A DNA stretch of 64,000 nucleotides from Deltaproteobacteria bacterium (GCA_017644045.1 JAEPMI010000012.1:124001-188000); one strand, 5' to 3'; positions 1 to 9,453 are shown, numbered from the stretch's first letter. Made by a program: numbers and translations. The notes: generated by a model not told the origin, from the sequence alone.

Positions 1-319
1 CGCGCTTGAGGGGCGGCTTGAGCGCGTCGTCGTACGCGACGAGGGCGCGGGAGATGCCGTGCCGGACCGCCTCGGCCTGGGAAGCGACGCCGCCACCCTG
101 GACCGTGACCTCGACATCGAACGACTCGCGCTTCGACGTGGCGTCGAAGGGCTGCTCGATGATCATCCGGAGGACGTCGCGCGGGAAGTAGTCCTCGAAC
201 GCGCGACCGTTGATCTTGTACTGACCGGAGCCGTTCTCGGAGAGAAACACGCGGGCAACCGCGTTCTTGCGCTTACCGGTGCCGTAGAAGCGGCCATCGA
301 TGACCTTGGGCCTTGCCAT
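1..319 (-). CDS. rpsI: 30S ribosomal protein S9 (partial, C-terminus off window)
   Basis: S9 is a small-subunit ribosomal protein whose C-terminal tail reaches towards the P-site tRNA. The 106 visible residues begin MARPKVIDGRFYGTGKRKN, a classic S9 opening, and continue through the conserved segments INGR, YFPRD and VTVQGGG to GISRAL. The very basic C-terminal tail that ends S9 lies beyond position 1, so the gene is cut by the window edge. It starts at the ATG at 317-319, only 10 bases after the rplM stop, the usual rplM-rpsI operon. The family assignment is secure. Confidence 0.97.
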   Translation of the reverse strand, partial: MARPKVIDGRFYGTGKRKNAVARVFLSENGSGQYKINGRAFEDYFPRDVLRMIIEQPFDATSKRESFDVEVTVQGGGVASQAEAVRHGISRALVAYDDALKPPLKR

Positions 320-329
320 CTCTAATACC

Positions 330-758
330 TCAGAACTTGAAGGGCTCGGGCTTCTGAGCCGAATGGGGGTGCTTGTCGCCGGCGTAGACCTTGAGCTTCT
401 TCGCCTGACGGCGACCCAAGCTGGTCTTGGGCAGCATGCCCTTGACGGCCTTCTCGATCACGAACTCCGGACGACGGCCGATGAGGTCGCGGTAACGCTC
501 CTCCTTGAGGCCACCCGGGTAGTGGGAGTGGTGGTACCAGCGCTTCTGGTCGAGCTTGCCGCCCGTGAGCTTCACCTTCTCCGCGTTGACGACGACCACG
601 AAGTCGCCGTTGTCGGCGTGAGGGGAGAAGTCCGCGCGGTGCTTACCGCGAAGGACGCTGGCGACTCGGGACGCGAGGCGCCCGAGAGGGATGTCGGAAG
701 CGTCCAGGACATACCAGGACCGCTCGGTGTCGTTGTTGGAAGCGCTATCGGTGCGCAT
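330..758 (-). CDS. rplM: 50S ribosomal protein L13
   Basis: L13 is an early-assembling large-subunit ribosomal protein. The 142-residue product matches the usual L13 length and carries the family core: [16 protein letters not shown] near the N-terminus, then [11 protein letters not shown], a Tyr/His-rich stretch with HSHYPGG, and VKGMLPK. The open frame extends 36 codons upstream to 866, but that extension is Arg/Pro-rich and unlike L13. The ATG at 756-758, preceded by a GAGG-type ribosome site, gives the canonical protein. It is cotranscribed with rpsI downstream. Nothing is unusual in it. Confidence 0.97.
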   Translation of the reverse strand: MRTDSASNNDTERSWYVLDASDIPLGRLASRVASVLRGKHRADFSPHADNGDFVVVVNAEKVKLTGGKLDQKRWYHHSHYPGGLKEERYRDLIGRRPEFVIEKAVKGMLPKTSLGRRQAKKLKVYAGDKHPHSAQKPEPFKF

Positions 759-953
759 GGCTGCCTCGTAGAGTCCTCGGCGGGAAAAGAGCCCCGGCGT
801 CGAGGGGGCGCGTCTAGTAGCGGGCCCTGGGGGCCGTGTCAAGGCGGGGGCGCCCTTCCCTGCCAACGGAAATGAATGAAGTCGAACGCGGGGTCGTCGA
901 TAATGGCGAGCAGGAGCAAAACCCCTGCACCCCCCGAAAACGGGAGATTCCCC

Positions 954-1670
954 ATGAACACCGCCCTCTTCCTGTCACTCTTCACGCTCTTCGGCAACCC
1001 GCTCGGCCCGACCACCACGGTGCGCCAAGCGGCGATCGCCCCCGCGCTGCAGGTCCGGGCCACCACCTCCCCGACCGTGCGGGTGCAGCCCTCGGCCTCC
1101 CCGACCCAGGTCACCCCGATTCGCCGGCCGCGAACCCGCGTCCCGGTCCGCAACCCTCGCCTCGAGCGGGAGCCCCAGGAGCCTCAGGAGCCGCAGGGCA
1201 CCGGCGCCTACACCTGCACCGTCCTGGAAAACGGGGCGGCCGGCGCGGCCTCCTACCGGGTCGTGAAGGGCTCTCAGACCGTGGCCACCGGGCGCTGCGG
1301 CAGCCCCGCCGCCAGCATCGCGGCCGGTGACTACCGGATCATCGTCACCCTCGACGGGATGGCCGATGGCGCCAACCGCAACATGCCCCTGACCATCCGG
1401 AACGGCCGCACCTCGAGCGTCCGGGCCGTCTTCGAGACCTCCCGCCTGACCGTCACCACCATGCACGACGGTCGGCGGATCCCGGGCCGGGCCGTGCTCA
1501 AGAAGAACGGCCGGGTCGTCGCCTCCCTCGGTAGCGGCGTGTACTCGAAGGTCAGCTCCGGCACCTATCAGGTCGAGGTCACCGTCAACTACGGCTCGGT
1601 CCGTGGCAGCCGGACGATCGACCTCGAGCTCTCCCCCGGCCAGGTCCGGGCCCTGAACGTCCCCTTCTGA
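954..1670 (+). CDS. secreted protein of unknown function with beta-sandwich repeats
   Basis: I do not recognise the family. The 238-residue product starts with a short hydrophobic N-terminus ([14 protein letters not shown]) that looks like a signal peptide, followed by a Pro/Thr/Arg-rich linker to about residue 85. Beyond that are Val/Thr-rich stretches ([33 protein letters not shown]) resembling the beta-sandwich repeats of carboxypeptidase-regulatory-like or PEGA domains; this resemblance is inferred from pattern only. Two Cys near residues 105 and 128 could form a disulfide. The start at 954 is chosen over 876 because GGGAG precedes it and the signal peptide begins there. A strong terminator follows the stop, so it is probably a single-gene transcript. 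Confidence 0.75.
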   Translation: MNTALFLSLFTLFGNPLGPTTTVRQAAIAPALQVRATTSPTVRVQPSASPTQVTPIRRPRTRVPVRNPRLEREPQEPQEPQGTGAYTCTVLENGAAGAASYRVVKGSQTVATGRCGSPAASIAAGDYRIIVTLDGMADGANRNMPLTIRNGRTSSVRAVFETSRLTVTTMHDGRRIPGRAVLKKNGRVVASLGSGVYSKVSSGTYQVEVTVNYGSVRGSRTIDLELSPGQVRALNVPF

Positions 1671-1704
1671 CGCCGCTCGTCGGCTCCATCCTCTCCATCC
1701 ACCC

Positions 1705-1745
1705 GGCGCCACCACCCCTGCAAGGGGTCGGTGGCGCCACCCTTT
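1705..1745 (+). terminator. rho-independent terminator after the secreted-protein gene
   Basis: The outer arms GGCGCCACC (1705-1713) and GGTGGCGCC (1730-1738) and inner arms ACCCCT (1714-1719) and AGGGGT (1723-1728) form a 15-bp stem with one bulged base and a GCA loop, followed by ACCCTTTT. It lies 34 bases after the stop at 1670. The stem is nearly symmetric, so it could also stop transcription in the other direction. Confidence 0.85.
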
Positions 1746-1781
1746 TGGCGATCTCGGCTGGTCGGCCGGCGCCGGAGGGTT

Positions 1782-1943
1782 GCAGGCCGTTGAAGAACTG
1801 GCGTGAGGTGATTTGTGGTCTGGGTGTGTGCCATGGTGCGTCCGCGAGCCGAGGAAATGCCAAGTATTTTTGAGCGCGAGTGGACGGCGGCAGGGTGCGT
1901 GCTCAGGGCGCGAAGCGCCCGCGCCAGTTCTTCAACGGGCTGC
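1782..1943 (+). repeat. inverted-repeat-bounded leader element, copy 1
   Basis: The element is bounded by 22-bp inverted repeats (1782-1803 and 1922-1943) that differ at one base. The interior shares GTGGTCTGGGTG, GTCCGCGA and CCGAGGAAATGCC followed by about 60 more similar bases with the element at 21095-21346 read on the minus strand. A small hairpin GGGCGC-gaa-GCGCCC is conserved, with loop gta in the other copy. The right arm runs into GCTAGCAT and ends 12 bases before the plsB GTG. The other copy ends the same way before its gene. It could be a MITE-like element that brought a promoter or leader; no transposase is present. Confidence 0.75.
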
Positions 1944-1955
1944 TAGCATCGCTGA

Positions 1956-4601
1956 GTGGAGACCGAGCCACAGCGGCCCATCGAGCCCCCTCCGCCGCCG
2001 CCCGCCGAGGGTGAGAGCAGCGGGGAGATCGTGCGTTCGGACCCTCCCGAGCCGCCCAGTGAACAGGCGCTCGAGCGCTCGAAGCCGTACCAGCCCGGTC
2101 CCTTCATGCGCTGGCTCTACCGGCGCTTCTTCCGCCACATCGAGGTGGACGAGGCCTGGTCGGACGAGGTCCGAGCGGCCGCGAAGAAGGGCGTGGTGGT
2201 CTATGTGGCCCGCTCCATCTCCTTCCTGGACTTCCTCTGCCTCGATTTCCTGGTGAAGCGCTTCGGGCTGCCGCTCGTCCGCTTCGTCAACGATCTGGGC
2301 CTCTGGATCCTCGAGCCCTTCGGCCGCGGTGAGCGCCGGCTGCGCTTTCGTCGCCAGGTCCCGGAAGAAGAAGCCCTCACGACCGTCGTCCGCGATCGCT
2401 TCAGCGCCCTGCTCTTCCTCCGCAAGCCGCCAAAGGTCGGCTCACGCGCACGACGCGGCCGGAAGACCGAGGCGGATCTGATCCGGACGCTGGTCGAGAC
2501 CCAGCGAAAGATCGACCAGCCGATCCTCTTGGTCCCGCAGACCTTCATTTGGAACATCCGACCGCCCCAACAGAAGCGGGGCCTGGTCGATCTCTTCTTC
2601 GGCCCGGTGGAGTGGCCGGGGAAGGTGCGCGTCTTCTTCCAGTTCCTCTTCAACTACCGGAACGCTCGGCTGCGCTCGGGGGCCGCCTTCGATCTGCGGG
2701 CCTTCATCGAGGACCACCAGGACCTCACCGACCACGAGATCGCCGACAAGGTCCGCTACGCGCTGCTCCGCCGCATCGAGCGTGAGCGGCGGCTGGTCCA
2801 GGGACCGACCAAGAAGACCACCGGGCGCATCCAAGAAGAGCTGCTCCGCAGCCCACGCGTGAGGCGCCACATCCAGGCGCACGCTCAGAGCACGGGCAAG
2901 AGCGTCGCGAAGGTCGAGAAGGAAGCGCGAAAGATGCTCGAGCAGCTGGCCGCGAACCAGCAGCCCTGGGCGATCCGGCTCTTCTTGCGCGTGCTGACCT
3001 GGGTCTTCCGGAAGATCTACGACGGGCTCGAGGTCGATCAGGAAGGCGTGGAGCGGGTGCGCGAGGCGGCGCGCCACGGGCCCCTCGTCTACCTGCCGAG
3101 CCACAAGAGCCACGTCGACTACCTGGTGCTCAGCTACCTGCTGCAGCGGCAGGCGCTGCAGCCGCCGCTCATCGCCGCCGGCGAGAACCTCTCGTTCTTC
3201 CCCTTGGGTTTCTTCCTCCGGCGTGGCGGCGCGTTCTTCATCAAGCGCTCGTTCAAGGGGAAGAAGCTCTACCCGGCGCTGGTCGATGCCTACATGCGGA
3301 AGCTGCTGGTCGAGGGTTTCCCCATCGAGTTCTTCCTCGAGGGCGGTCGGTCGCGCACCGGCAAGCTCCTCTCCCCGAAGTTCGGGCTGCTCTCCATGGT
3401 CGTCGACGCGGCGACACGCGCGCACCTCCCCAACGTCTCGTTCGTCCCCGTGTCCATCGGCTACGAGCGGATCGTCGAGGAGCGCTCCTACGTGCACGAG
3501 CTCGGCGGAGGCGAGAAGCAGAAGGAGAGCCTCGGTGGGTTGATGGGCACCCCGAAGCTGCTGCGCTCGAAGTACGGGCGACTCTACGTCCATTTCGGCG
3601 AGGTCCTCACCCTCGGCGAAGCGCTCGGCGATCTGTCCACCGAGGATCTGACGCCTCCGAAGCGACGACGGCTCGTCCAGAACATCGCCCACGAGACGCT
3701 GCGCCGGATCGACAAGGTCACCGTCGTCACGCCGGCCGCCATGGTCGCGACCGCGCTGCTCGTCCATCGCCGTCGTGGCATCCGCGTCGGCGAGCTGCGC
3801 GAGCGCATCGAGATGCTCTTCGAGTCACTGGCCGCCGCGGGCGCGCACATCGCCGGGCCGTTGACGGACGCCGAGGGCGCGCTCCGACAGGACACCCTCG
3901 AGGAGACGCTCGCGCTCTTCGTCGACGCCGGCCTGGTGGAGGAGCACGAGACCGGCGGCGAGACCATCTACCGCGTGCCCGGGCGGCGGCGGATGGCGCT
4001 CGAGTACTACAAGAACAACGTGCTGCACTTCTTCGTCCCGGCGGCGCTCGTGGCCAACGCCATCCGGGTCGGCGACGAGCCGGTCGCCGTGGCGAGCGTG
4101 AAGGAGCGCGTCGCCAAGCTGGCGAAGCTCTTCGAGCACGAGCTCCCCACGCCGAAGGACACGGACGCGATGGTCGACGAGGCGCTCTCCGCGATGGAGA
4201 AGGCCGGCGAGATCGAGCGGATGGCGGACCACGTGCGTGCGGCCGATGGCGCCGCCGGCCGAAACCTCTCGACCTACGGCGACATGCTCCGTAGCTACTT
4301 CGAGGCGTACCTGCTCGCCGTTCGCTCGGTCAGCGGTCTCCCGCGCAAGGACGACGACGAGGACAAGCCGACCCGCAAGGAGTGGGTGAAGCGAACGCTC
4401 GAGCTCGGCCAGCGCATGTACCTCGCGGGCGAGATCGAGCACCGCGAGTCGATCTCCAAGCCCAAGCTGGAGACCGCCATTCGGGCGCTCAAGGAACACG
4501 AGCTGCTGACCTACGGACCGATGGACACGCTCGTCGCCGGCGAGGCGGACGCCGAAGACTTCGAGCGCCTACAGCAGCAGCTCGGCGCCTTCCTGCGTTG
4601 A
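1956..4601 (+). CDS. plsB: glycerol-3-phosphate 1-O-acyltransferase (PlsB family)
   Basis: PlsB-type enzymes acylate the sn-1 position of glycerol 3-phosphate, the first step of phospholipid synthesis, at the inner membrane. The 881-residue product has the large PlsB size. Acyltransferase motif I is HKSHVDY at about residues 383-389 (catalytic His and Asp spaced HxxxxD). A FFIKRSFKGKKLY segment follows, then the substrate-binding motif EGGRSRTGK near 462-470, then VSFVPVSIGYERI. The first 50 residues are Pro/Glu-rich and low-complexity. The GTG start at 1956 has no clear ribosome site; the next in-frame ATG (2106) would remove only this tail. The preceding repeat element supplies the immediate upstream DNA. 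Confidence 0.9.
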   Translation: METEPQRPIEPPPPPPAEGESSGEIVRSDPPEPPSEQALERSKPYQPGPFMRWLYRRFFRHIEVDEAWSDEVRAAAKKGVVVYVARSISFLDFLCLDFLVKRFGLPLVRFVNDLGLWILEPFGRGERRLRFRRQVPEEEALTTVVRDRFSALLFLRKPPKVGSRARRGRKTEADLIRTLVETQRKIDQPILLVPQTFIWNIRPPQQKRGLVDLFFGPVEWPGKVRVFFQFLFNYRNARLRSGAAFDLRAFIEDHQDLTDHEIADKVRYALLRRIERERRLVQGPTKKTTGRIQEELLRSPRVRRHIQAHAQSTGKSVAKVEKEARKMLEQLAANQQPWAIRLFLRVLTWVFRKIYDGLEVDQEGVERVREAARHGPLVYLPSHKSHVDYLVLSYLLQRQALQPPLIAAGENLSFFPLGFFLRRGGAFFIKRSFKGKKLYPALVDAYMRKLLVEGFPIEFFLEGGRSRTGKLLSPKFGLLSMVVDAATRAHLPNVSFVPVSIGYERIVEERSYVHELGGGEKQKESLGGLMGTPKLLRSKYGRLYVHFGEVLTLGEALGDLSTEDLTPPKRRRLVQNIAHETLRRIDKVTVVTPAAMVATALLVHRRRGIRVGELRERIEMLFESLAAAGAHIAGPLTDAEGALRQDTLEETLALFVDAGLVEEHETGGETIYRVPGRRRMALEYYKNNVLHFFVPAALVANAIRVGDEPVAVASVKERVAKLAKLFEHELPTPKDTDAMVDEALSAMEKAGEIERMADHVRAADGAAGRNLSTYGDMLRSYFEAYLLAVRSVSGLPRKDDDEDKPTRKEWVKRTLELGQRMYLAGEIEHRESISKPKLETAIRALKEHELLTYGPMDTLVAGEADAEDFERLQQQLGAFLR

Positions 4602-4605
4602 GTCG

Positions 4606-5451
4606 TCAGCCAGCGCGGTACGCGCGGCACACCGGACGGAGGACGCACGGCTTGCACTTCACGGGATCGCGGCGGCTCGGGCAGTCGCGGCTGACGCCCA
4701 TGTGGCAGAGCGCGAAGTCGTAGCGGACCGGATCGGAGCGATCGATCACGCGCAGGGCGTCGGTGATCTCCTCGGCGGTGCGCCAGCTCGCGTCGTTCCG
4801 ATCGGTCAGACCGAGGTTCTTGCCGATCCGGTGGATGTGCGTGTCCACGGGGATCACCAGATGCGAGGGATCGAGCGGCCACAAGCCGAGGTCGACTCCG
4901 TCCGCCGGGCGCACCATCCAGCGCACGTAGAGCAGCAGACGTTTGCACGCGGAACCGGCACGCGGGTCGGGAACGAGGTGGCGCAGCGAGCGGTCCGCGT
5001 TCGGCCCACGGAGCTCGTCGGCGAAGCGCGCCAGACCCTCGCGGAGATCGCCGCTGGTCTCCACGTGGTCGGTGAAGCGCTGGCCGAGTGACCCGTGCGA
5101 CCGCCGGATCGCCCCAGCGTTCGCGAGCATCGCCGCCACGTGCTCGCCCTTCCAGACGCGATGAACGAAGCCCTTCAGGTCGCGGCGCAGTCGCGCGGGG
5201 GTTCGCTCGTCGACCGCGGCGGCCGGCGACGGCCCGAGCGTGTCGAGCACACGCTGCACGCTCCGGCGAATCGCGACCACGTTCCCGAAGGCGAGCCCCG
5301 CCGCGACCAGCCCCACCACCTCCTTGTCGGCGGGATCGGCGTAGCGGTGGACGAAGCCGACCGGGTCGGCCTCGCGTCGCGCCGCGTGATCGGTCGACGC
5401 CACGAGCTGGTCGAGACGTCGTTTCATCGCCGCGCTGGGTCGCCGGGCCAC
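4606..5451 (-). CDS. DUF2400 / TIGR02757 family protein, HhH-GPD-like with Cys cluster
   Basis: The 281-residue protein matches the uncharacterised TIGR02757/DUF2400 family: FVHRYADPADKEVVGLVAAGLAFGN near the N-terminus, then KRLLLYVRWMVR, and IPVDTHIHRIGKNLGLT near residue 210. The C-terminus holds four Cys (about 257, 266, 269 and 275) spaced C-x8-C-x2-C-x5-C, close to the C-x6-C-x2-C-x5-C of endonuclease III iron-sulfur clusters. A DNA-repair glycosylase-like fold with a 4Fe-4S cluster is therefore plausible, but no substrate is known. Transcription converges on plsB with 4 bases between stops. ATG at 5451 is used; the ATG eight codons in is an alternative. Confidence 0.82.
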   Translation of the reverse strand: MARRPSAAMKRRLDQLVASTDHAARREADPVGFVHRYADPADKEVVGLVAAGLAFGNVVAIRRSVQRVLDTLGPSPAAAVDERTPARLRRDLKGFVHRVWKGEHVAAMLANAGAIRRSHGSLGQRFTDHVETSGDLREGLARFADELRGPNADRSLRHLVPDPRAGSACKRLLLYVRWMVRPADGVDLGLWPLDPSHLVIPVDTHIHRIGKNLGLTDRNDASWRTAEEITDALRVIDRSDPVRYDFALCHMGVSRDCPSRRDPVKCKPCVLRPVCRAYRAG

Positions 5452-5581
5452 GCGGCTTCATAGAACGGCGCTGCACCGGCCTGCAACGCCCACCGAAACA
5501 CGCTGAAACGCTCGGCCGGCCGCGGACCCGCGCGATGACCGCGGGAAGGCGCGTGGCACGGGCGCTGCACCACGGAGGATC

Positions 5582-7012
5582 ATGGCCTCCACGATCCGCG
5601 TTGCCTTCGCCCTGACCCTTCTCGCGGCCTGCTCGCCCGCTGGCTCGACCGATGAGGCCAACCCGAGCGCCGAGGAGAGCGCGTGCGATCCACACGCGGA
5701 GCTCTCGAGCGACCTGCTCGCCTTCCATGCCTCCCCGGGCGGCGTCCCCGAGGTCACGGTGGATTGGGTTCGGACCCACGGCTGCCACGTGCGCGTGGTG
5801 GACGTCCGGGAGCCCGAGGAGCTCTCCTCCGGGGTCATCGAAGGCGCCGCGCACGTGCCGCTCGGCGCTCTCGGTCGCGAAGCGCACGACTGGGACCCAC
5901 ACGAGCCGGTGGTCCTCGTCTGCCGCTCCGGTCGACGCTCGGCGCGCGGCGCCCAGCTGCTGGAAGGCATGGGCTTCGACCAGGTCGCCTCGATGACCGG
6001 CGGCATGCTGGCGTGGGGCTCGGCGGACCACCCGACGGCGAACGCTCCCGCACCGCCCGAGGCGGCTCCGGTTCGGAGCGACACCCCCACCGCGTCGAGC
6101 CTGCAGACCTACCTCGGCGAGCTGCCGATTCGTCACGTGCGCGCCGCGGCGCTCTTGCTCGAGGGAACCGAATCGTGTGTGGACGGTCGAGAGGAGCATG
6201 CGGTCCTCGGGACACCGGGCGGTGATGCCGGCGAGCTCCTGCTCGCGCTCTCCACGCTGGAAGAGCTGACGGACCGAGAGCTGACCCGCGACGAGGTCCA
6301 GCACTTCTTCGAGGCGTACGTCGAGGGCTTCGGACGATTCTACATCCACACGGACGACCACGCGCTCGAGGCGTTGGCGGCCACGCTGGCCGCGGACCCC
6401 CGCTTCCGCGACGCGCACCCCGACCCCGAGCTGGCGCCCGTCGCGAGTCGCGGCGCGGACTGGGCCGAAGCGCTCGTCCGCCACCCGCCGCAGGCGCTGC
6501 GCGCGCCGCTGCTCGAAGCGCTCACCCAGCCCGACCACATCGGTTGCGGCCACCTTCGGCTGGTGGCGCTCCATCCGGAGGAATACGACGTCCGGCCCGG
6601 GCTCACCTCGCTTCTGCTCGAAGTCACGTTCCGGACGCTCTGGCATGCCCCCGAAGCGATCGACTTCGCAGTCCTCCACGGCGACCACGTGGAGGAGGCG
6701 GTGGTGAACGTGCGCCTCGACCATGGGGTCCACGCCTTCACCAACGTGCCCGCGGTCCCTCCGAAGCTCGGCGACCACTCCGTCTTCGTGAACCACCCGG
6801 AGGTCGCCGCGTTCATCCGATCGCAGCACGCCGCCTTCCTCCTCGAGCAGGCCGGTCCACTGGCCGATGGGATCTCCCTCGAGGCGCTGCGTGACGCGCT
6901 CGCCCGGCGCGCGACGCTCCAGCTGAACGCGACGGTCGCGCACCTCGCGCCGGAGCTTCCCGTCTTCGACGTGACGGTCGACGAACGGGTCCGGGTCGAA
7001 CGGGTGCGATGA
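5582..7012 (+). CDS. rhodanese-domain lipoprotein with an orphan C-terminal domain
   Basis: A lipoprotein signal peptide ends in LLAAC (Cys17). A single rhodanese domain covers about residues 55-150, with VVDVREPEE and the active-site loop VLVCRSGRRSA (Cys114, candidate persulfide carrier) followed by GGMLAWG. After a Pro/Ala linker come about 300 residues I cannot assign, rich in His and acidic residues (ESCVDGREEHAVLGTPGGDAG, HIGCGHLRLVALHPEEYDVRPG). The protein is much longer than a lone rhodanese (about 110 residues). GGAGG sits at 5574-5578, close to the ATG. The stop overlaps the next gene by 4 bases, implying coupled translation with the outer-membrane barrel. Confidence 0.8.
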   Translation: MASTIRVAFALTLLAACSPAGSTDEANPSAEESACDPHAELSSDLLAFHASPGGVPEVTVDWVRTHGCHVRVVDVREPEELSSGVIEGAAHVPLGALGREAHDWDPHEPVVLVCRSGRRSARGAQLLEGMGFDQVASMTGGMLAWGSADHPTANAPAPPEAAPVRSDTPTASSLQTYLGELPIRHVRAAALLLEGTESCVDGREEHAVLGTPGGDAGELLLALSTLEELTDRELTRDEVQHFFEAYVEGFGRFYIHTDDHALEALAATLAADPRFRDAHPDPELAPVASRGADWAEALVRHPPQALRAPLLEALTQPDHIGCGHLRLVALHPEEYDVRPGLTSLLLEVTFRTLWHAPEAIDFAVLHGDHVEEAVVNVRLDHGVHAFTNVPAVPPKLGDHSVFVNHPEVAAFIRSQHAAFLLEQAGPLADGISLEALRDALARRATLQLNATVAHLAPELPVFDVTVDERVRVERVR

Positions 7013-8124
7013 GACCGTTCGTGCTCATCCTGGTGCTCGCCGCCACGTCGGTGGCGCACGCCGACCTGCCAGACTCGGTGGGGTCGGCGACGTTCCGTGG
7101 CGAGAACGCGGCGCTGACGCTCGGCTTCGGTGCGCAGATCCGGACGACGAGCGTCGAAGGAGACTCGGCGCTCACGCTCCACCGCGCGCGCCCCGCGTTC
7201 TTGGCGCGCTTCCTCGACGACCGGCTCCGCTTCCGCCTCCATCTCGACGTCGCGCCGCGAGCGCTCGAGCTCCTCGACCTCTTCGTGGAAGGCGAGCCCT
7301 CCTCGTCGCTCCGGGTGCGCTTCGGCATCGCGAAGATCCCCTTCACCCTCCACTGGGACCAGGGCTACCTCGCGATCCCCTTCGTGGACTGGGCCCCCAC
7401 CACTCGCTGGATCACCGGTCGGCAGCTCGGGCTGACCGTCTTCGGCGACACGGGTCACTGGCGCTGGGCCGCGGGGCTCCATCACGGGGCGACGCTTCGA
7501 CCGGCCAACGGACAGCGACTGCCGCGGGTCTACGGCGAAGCGCCCCTCCACCGCCTGGACCTCCGAGACCCCGCGCCGCTCGGTCGCCTGCGTCCCGAGG
7601 TGGTCGCCCGGGTGAGCCACCACGCCGGCCCGGCGGCCGTCGCGCTGAGTGGTGCGCTCGACCTGGCGCCGCACCGAATCCGCGACGAACGGCTCCGTGT
7701 CGCGCTCGACGGGCACCTCCACTGGCCGGCCCTGGACGTGTGGGCCGTCGGCGCGCTCGCGCTCACGGAGAACGGGGACGGCGACGCGATCCTCGGCTAC
7801 GGGACGGCGCTCCTCGAAGCCGAGCTTCGGCCGCACCCACGTTTCGGAGTCGCTCTGCGGCACTCCGTCGTGGTCCGCTCGAACGCGCTGCGACGCGACG
7901 CCCGGCGATGGGCGATGGAGCAGATCGCGACCACGGACCGATCGCGGGAGCGCTACGCATCCGTCGGACACACCCGAGCGGAGCACGAGGCCACGGTCGC
8001 CGTGAACGCCTACGTCATCGGGAGCGATCTGAAGCTCCAGGCCGACGCGAGCTGGCTGCGGACGAGGGGGGACGCGCCGACCGACGGGTGGCGCGTTCGC
8101 GTGCAGGCGAACCTCGGCTTCTGA
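7009..8124 (+). CDS. outer-membrane beta-barrel protein, porin O/P-like
   Basis: The 371-residue product has a signal peptide (MRPFVLILVLAATSVAHA) and then alternating hydrophobic/polar strands with many aromatic and charged residues, ending in Phe as outer-membrane barrels do. The arrangement LGFGAQIRTT, FLARFLDDRLRFRLHLDVAP, FVEGEPSSSLRVRFGIAKIPF and WITGRQLGLTVFGD resembles phosphate-selective porin O/P proteins; this is recognition by pattern, not alignment. It starts inside the stop of the rhodanese lipoprotein gene (ATGA overlap) and is followed 45 bases later by a secreted phosphoesterase, which fits an envelope role for the cluster. Transported solute unknown. Confidence 0.72.
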   Translation: MRPFVLILVLAATSVAHADLPDSVGSATFRGENAALTLGFGAQIRTTSVEGDSALTLHRARPAFLARFLDDRLRFRLHLDVAPRALELLDLFVEGEPSSSLRVRFGIAKIPFTLHWDQGYLAIPFVDWAPTTRWITGRQLGLTVFGDTGHWRWAAGLHHGATLRPANGQRLPRVYGEAPLHRLDLRDPAPLGRLRPEVVARVSHHAGPAAVALSGALDLAPHRIRDERLRVALDGHLHWPALDVWAVGALALTENGDGDAILGYGTALLEAELRPHPRFGVALRHSVVVRSNALRRDARRWAMEQIATTDRSRERYASVGHTRAEHEATVAVNAYVIGSDLKLQADASWLRTRGDAPTDGWRVRVQANLGF

Positions 8125-8169
8125 CCGGTCACGCGAACGCCCCGTTCTCGTGGTAAGCCTCGCTTCGCG

Positions 8170-9453
8170 ATGGGACGGCTGACGCTGCTGGTGCTCCTGT
8201 GCGTGCCCGTGACGGCCTCCGCTCAGCGGATCGTGAAAGGGCCTTGGGCCCTCGAAGTCGGCGAGAGCGACGCACGGATCCGAATCGAAACCGACACGCC
8301 GACCGACTTCGAGGTCGAGCTCGAGGTCATCGGCGGTACGGCGCATCACGACCTGGTCTTCGGTGGCCGCACCGCAGCGCACGCCGACGACGCGGCCGTC
8401 GGCACCGCGCGGCTGCGCGAGCTCGAGCCGAACACCCGCTACACGTACACGGTCCGCGCGGGCAGCGCGGAGGAGCACGGTGAGCTCTGGACCGCACCGC
8501 CTCGAGGTGAGCCGTTCACCTTTCTCGTGTACGGCGACGACCGCACCATGCACGACGACCACCGCGCGGTGATCGAGCGGATGCTCGAGGAGACCGACGC
8601 GCGGATGCTGCTGCACACCGGCGACTACGTGGAGATGGGCGGTCGACCGGCGGACTGGGAGACCTTCTTCGAGATCGCCGGCCCGCTGCTGAGGCGCGCC
8701 GCGATCTACCCCTGCCTCGGCAACCACGAGCTCTACGGCCCGGGTGGTCTCGCGCGCTATCACCGCTACCTGACGCGAGCCGACACGCGAGAGACCTGGT
8801 TCCGGCAGGACTACGGCGACGTGGTCCTGCTCTCACTCGACTCGAACGTGGATTGGGAGCCCGGAGTCGCCCAGCACGACTGGCTGACCGCGACGCTCGC
8901 GGAGCTCGACGGAGAGCGCTTCGTGATCGCGTTCGTCCACCACGGGCCCTACTCGAGCGGGCGCCATGGGGGTCACGAGGGGATGCTCGCGATGGGCTTG
9001 CCGGAACAGCTCCGCGACGGGGGGGTGGATCTGATCCTCAGCGGTCACGACCACATGTACGAGCGGGGCGACGCCGAGGGACTCAAGTACGTGGTGACCG
9101 GCGGCGGGGGTGCGCCGCTCTACCGGGTCAACGACCCGGTTCCCTACCAGCTGGCCTTCGAGCCGGTGCACCACTACCTCCGCATGCGGGTCGAAGGCGG
9201 ACGACTGCAGATGAACGTCATCCGCAAGGATGGCTCGCTCCTCGAGGAGTGCAGCTTCGCCAAGGGGGAGCCCTGGCAGTGCGAGGGTGGTGGGGCGCAG
9301 GGCCCGGTCGGTGCGGGCATCAGCCGCGAGGAGGACTTCATCAAGCTCTTCCTCAAGCGATACTCGTTCTACTTGCTCGGGATACCGGTGGTGATCGGGG
9401 TGTTCGTCTGGTGGCGTCGGCGACTGCGGGGCCGGACCAAGAAGGCCGAGTGA
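8170..9453 (+). CDS. membrane-anchored metallophosphoesterase, purple-acid-phosphatase-like
   Basis: A signal peptide (cleavage about ASA at residue 18) is followed by an N-terminal fibronectin-like domain (about 20-108) and a calcineurin-type phosphoesterase domain (about 115-345). Metal-ligand motifs are visible: YGDDR at 121-125, HTGDYVEMG near 149-156, GNHE at 184-187, VHHGPY and SGHDHMYERG. The first motif has GDDR in place of the common DxH. A C-terminal helix (SFYLLGIPVVIGVFVWW) followed by an Arg/Lys tail anchors the protein, leaving the catalytic domain outside the inner membrane. It probably hydrolyses a phosphate ester in the periplasm. Its codirectional neighbour encodes a porin-like barrel. 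Confidence 0.88.
   Translation: MGRLTLLVLLCVPVTASAQRIVKGPWALEVGESDARIRIETDTPTDFEVELEVIGGTAHHDLVFGGRTAAHADDAAVGTARLRELEPNTRYTYTVRAGSAEEHGELWTAPPRGEPFTFLVYGDDRTMHDDHRAVIERMLEETDARMLLHTGDYVEMGGRPADWETFFEIAGPLLRRAAIYPCLGNHELYGPGGLARYHRYLTRADTRETWFRQDYGDVVLLSLDSNVDWEPGVAQHDWLTATLAELDGERFVIAFVHHGPYSSGRHGGHEGMLAMGLPEQLRDGGVDLILSGHDHMYERGDAEGLKYVVTGGGGAPLYRVNDPVPYQLAFEPVHHYLRMRVEGGRLQMNVIRKDGSLLEECSFAKGEPWQCEGGGAQGPVGAGISREEDFIKLFLKRYSFYLLGIPVVIGVFVWWRRRLRGRTKKAE

Noticed and set aside
5554-5569. A strong-looking sigma-54 promoter, TGGCACGGGCGCTGCA, before the rhodanese lipoprotein gene.
   Set aside because: The GG-N10-GC spacing is right, but transcription would start about two bases before the ATG and leave out the GGAGG ribosome site at 5574-5578. 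In DNA this GC-rich such a match can arise by chance.
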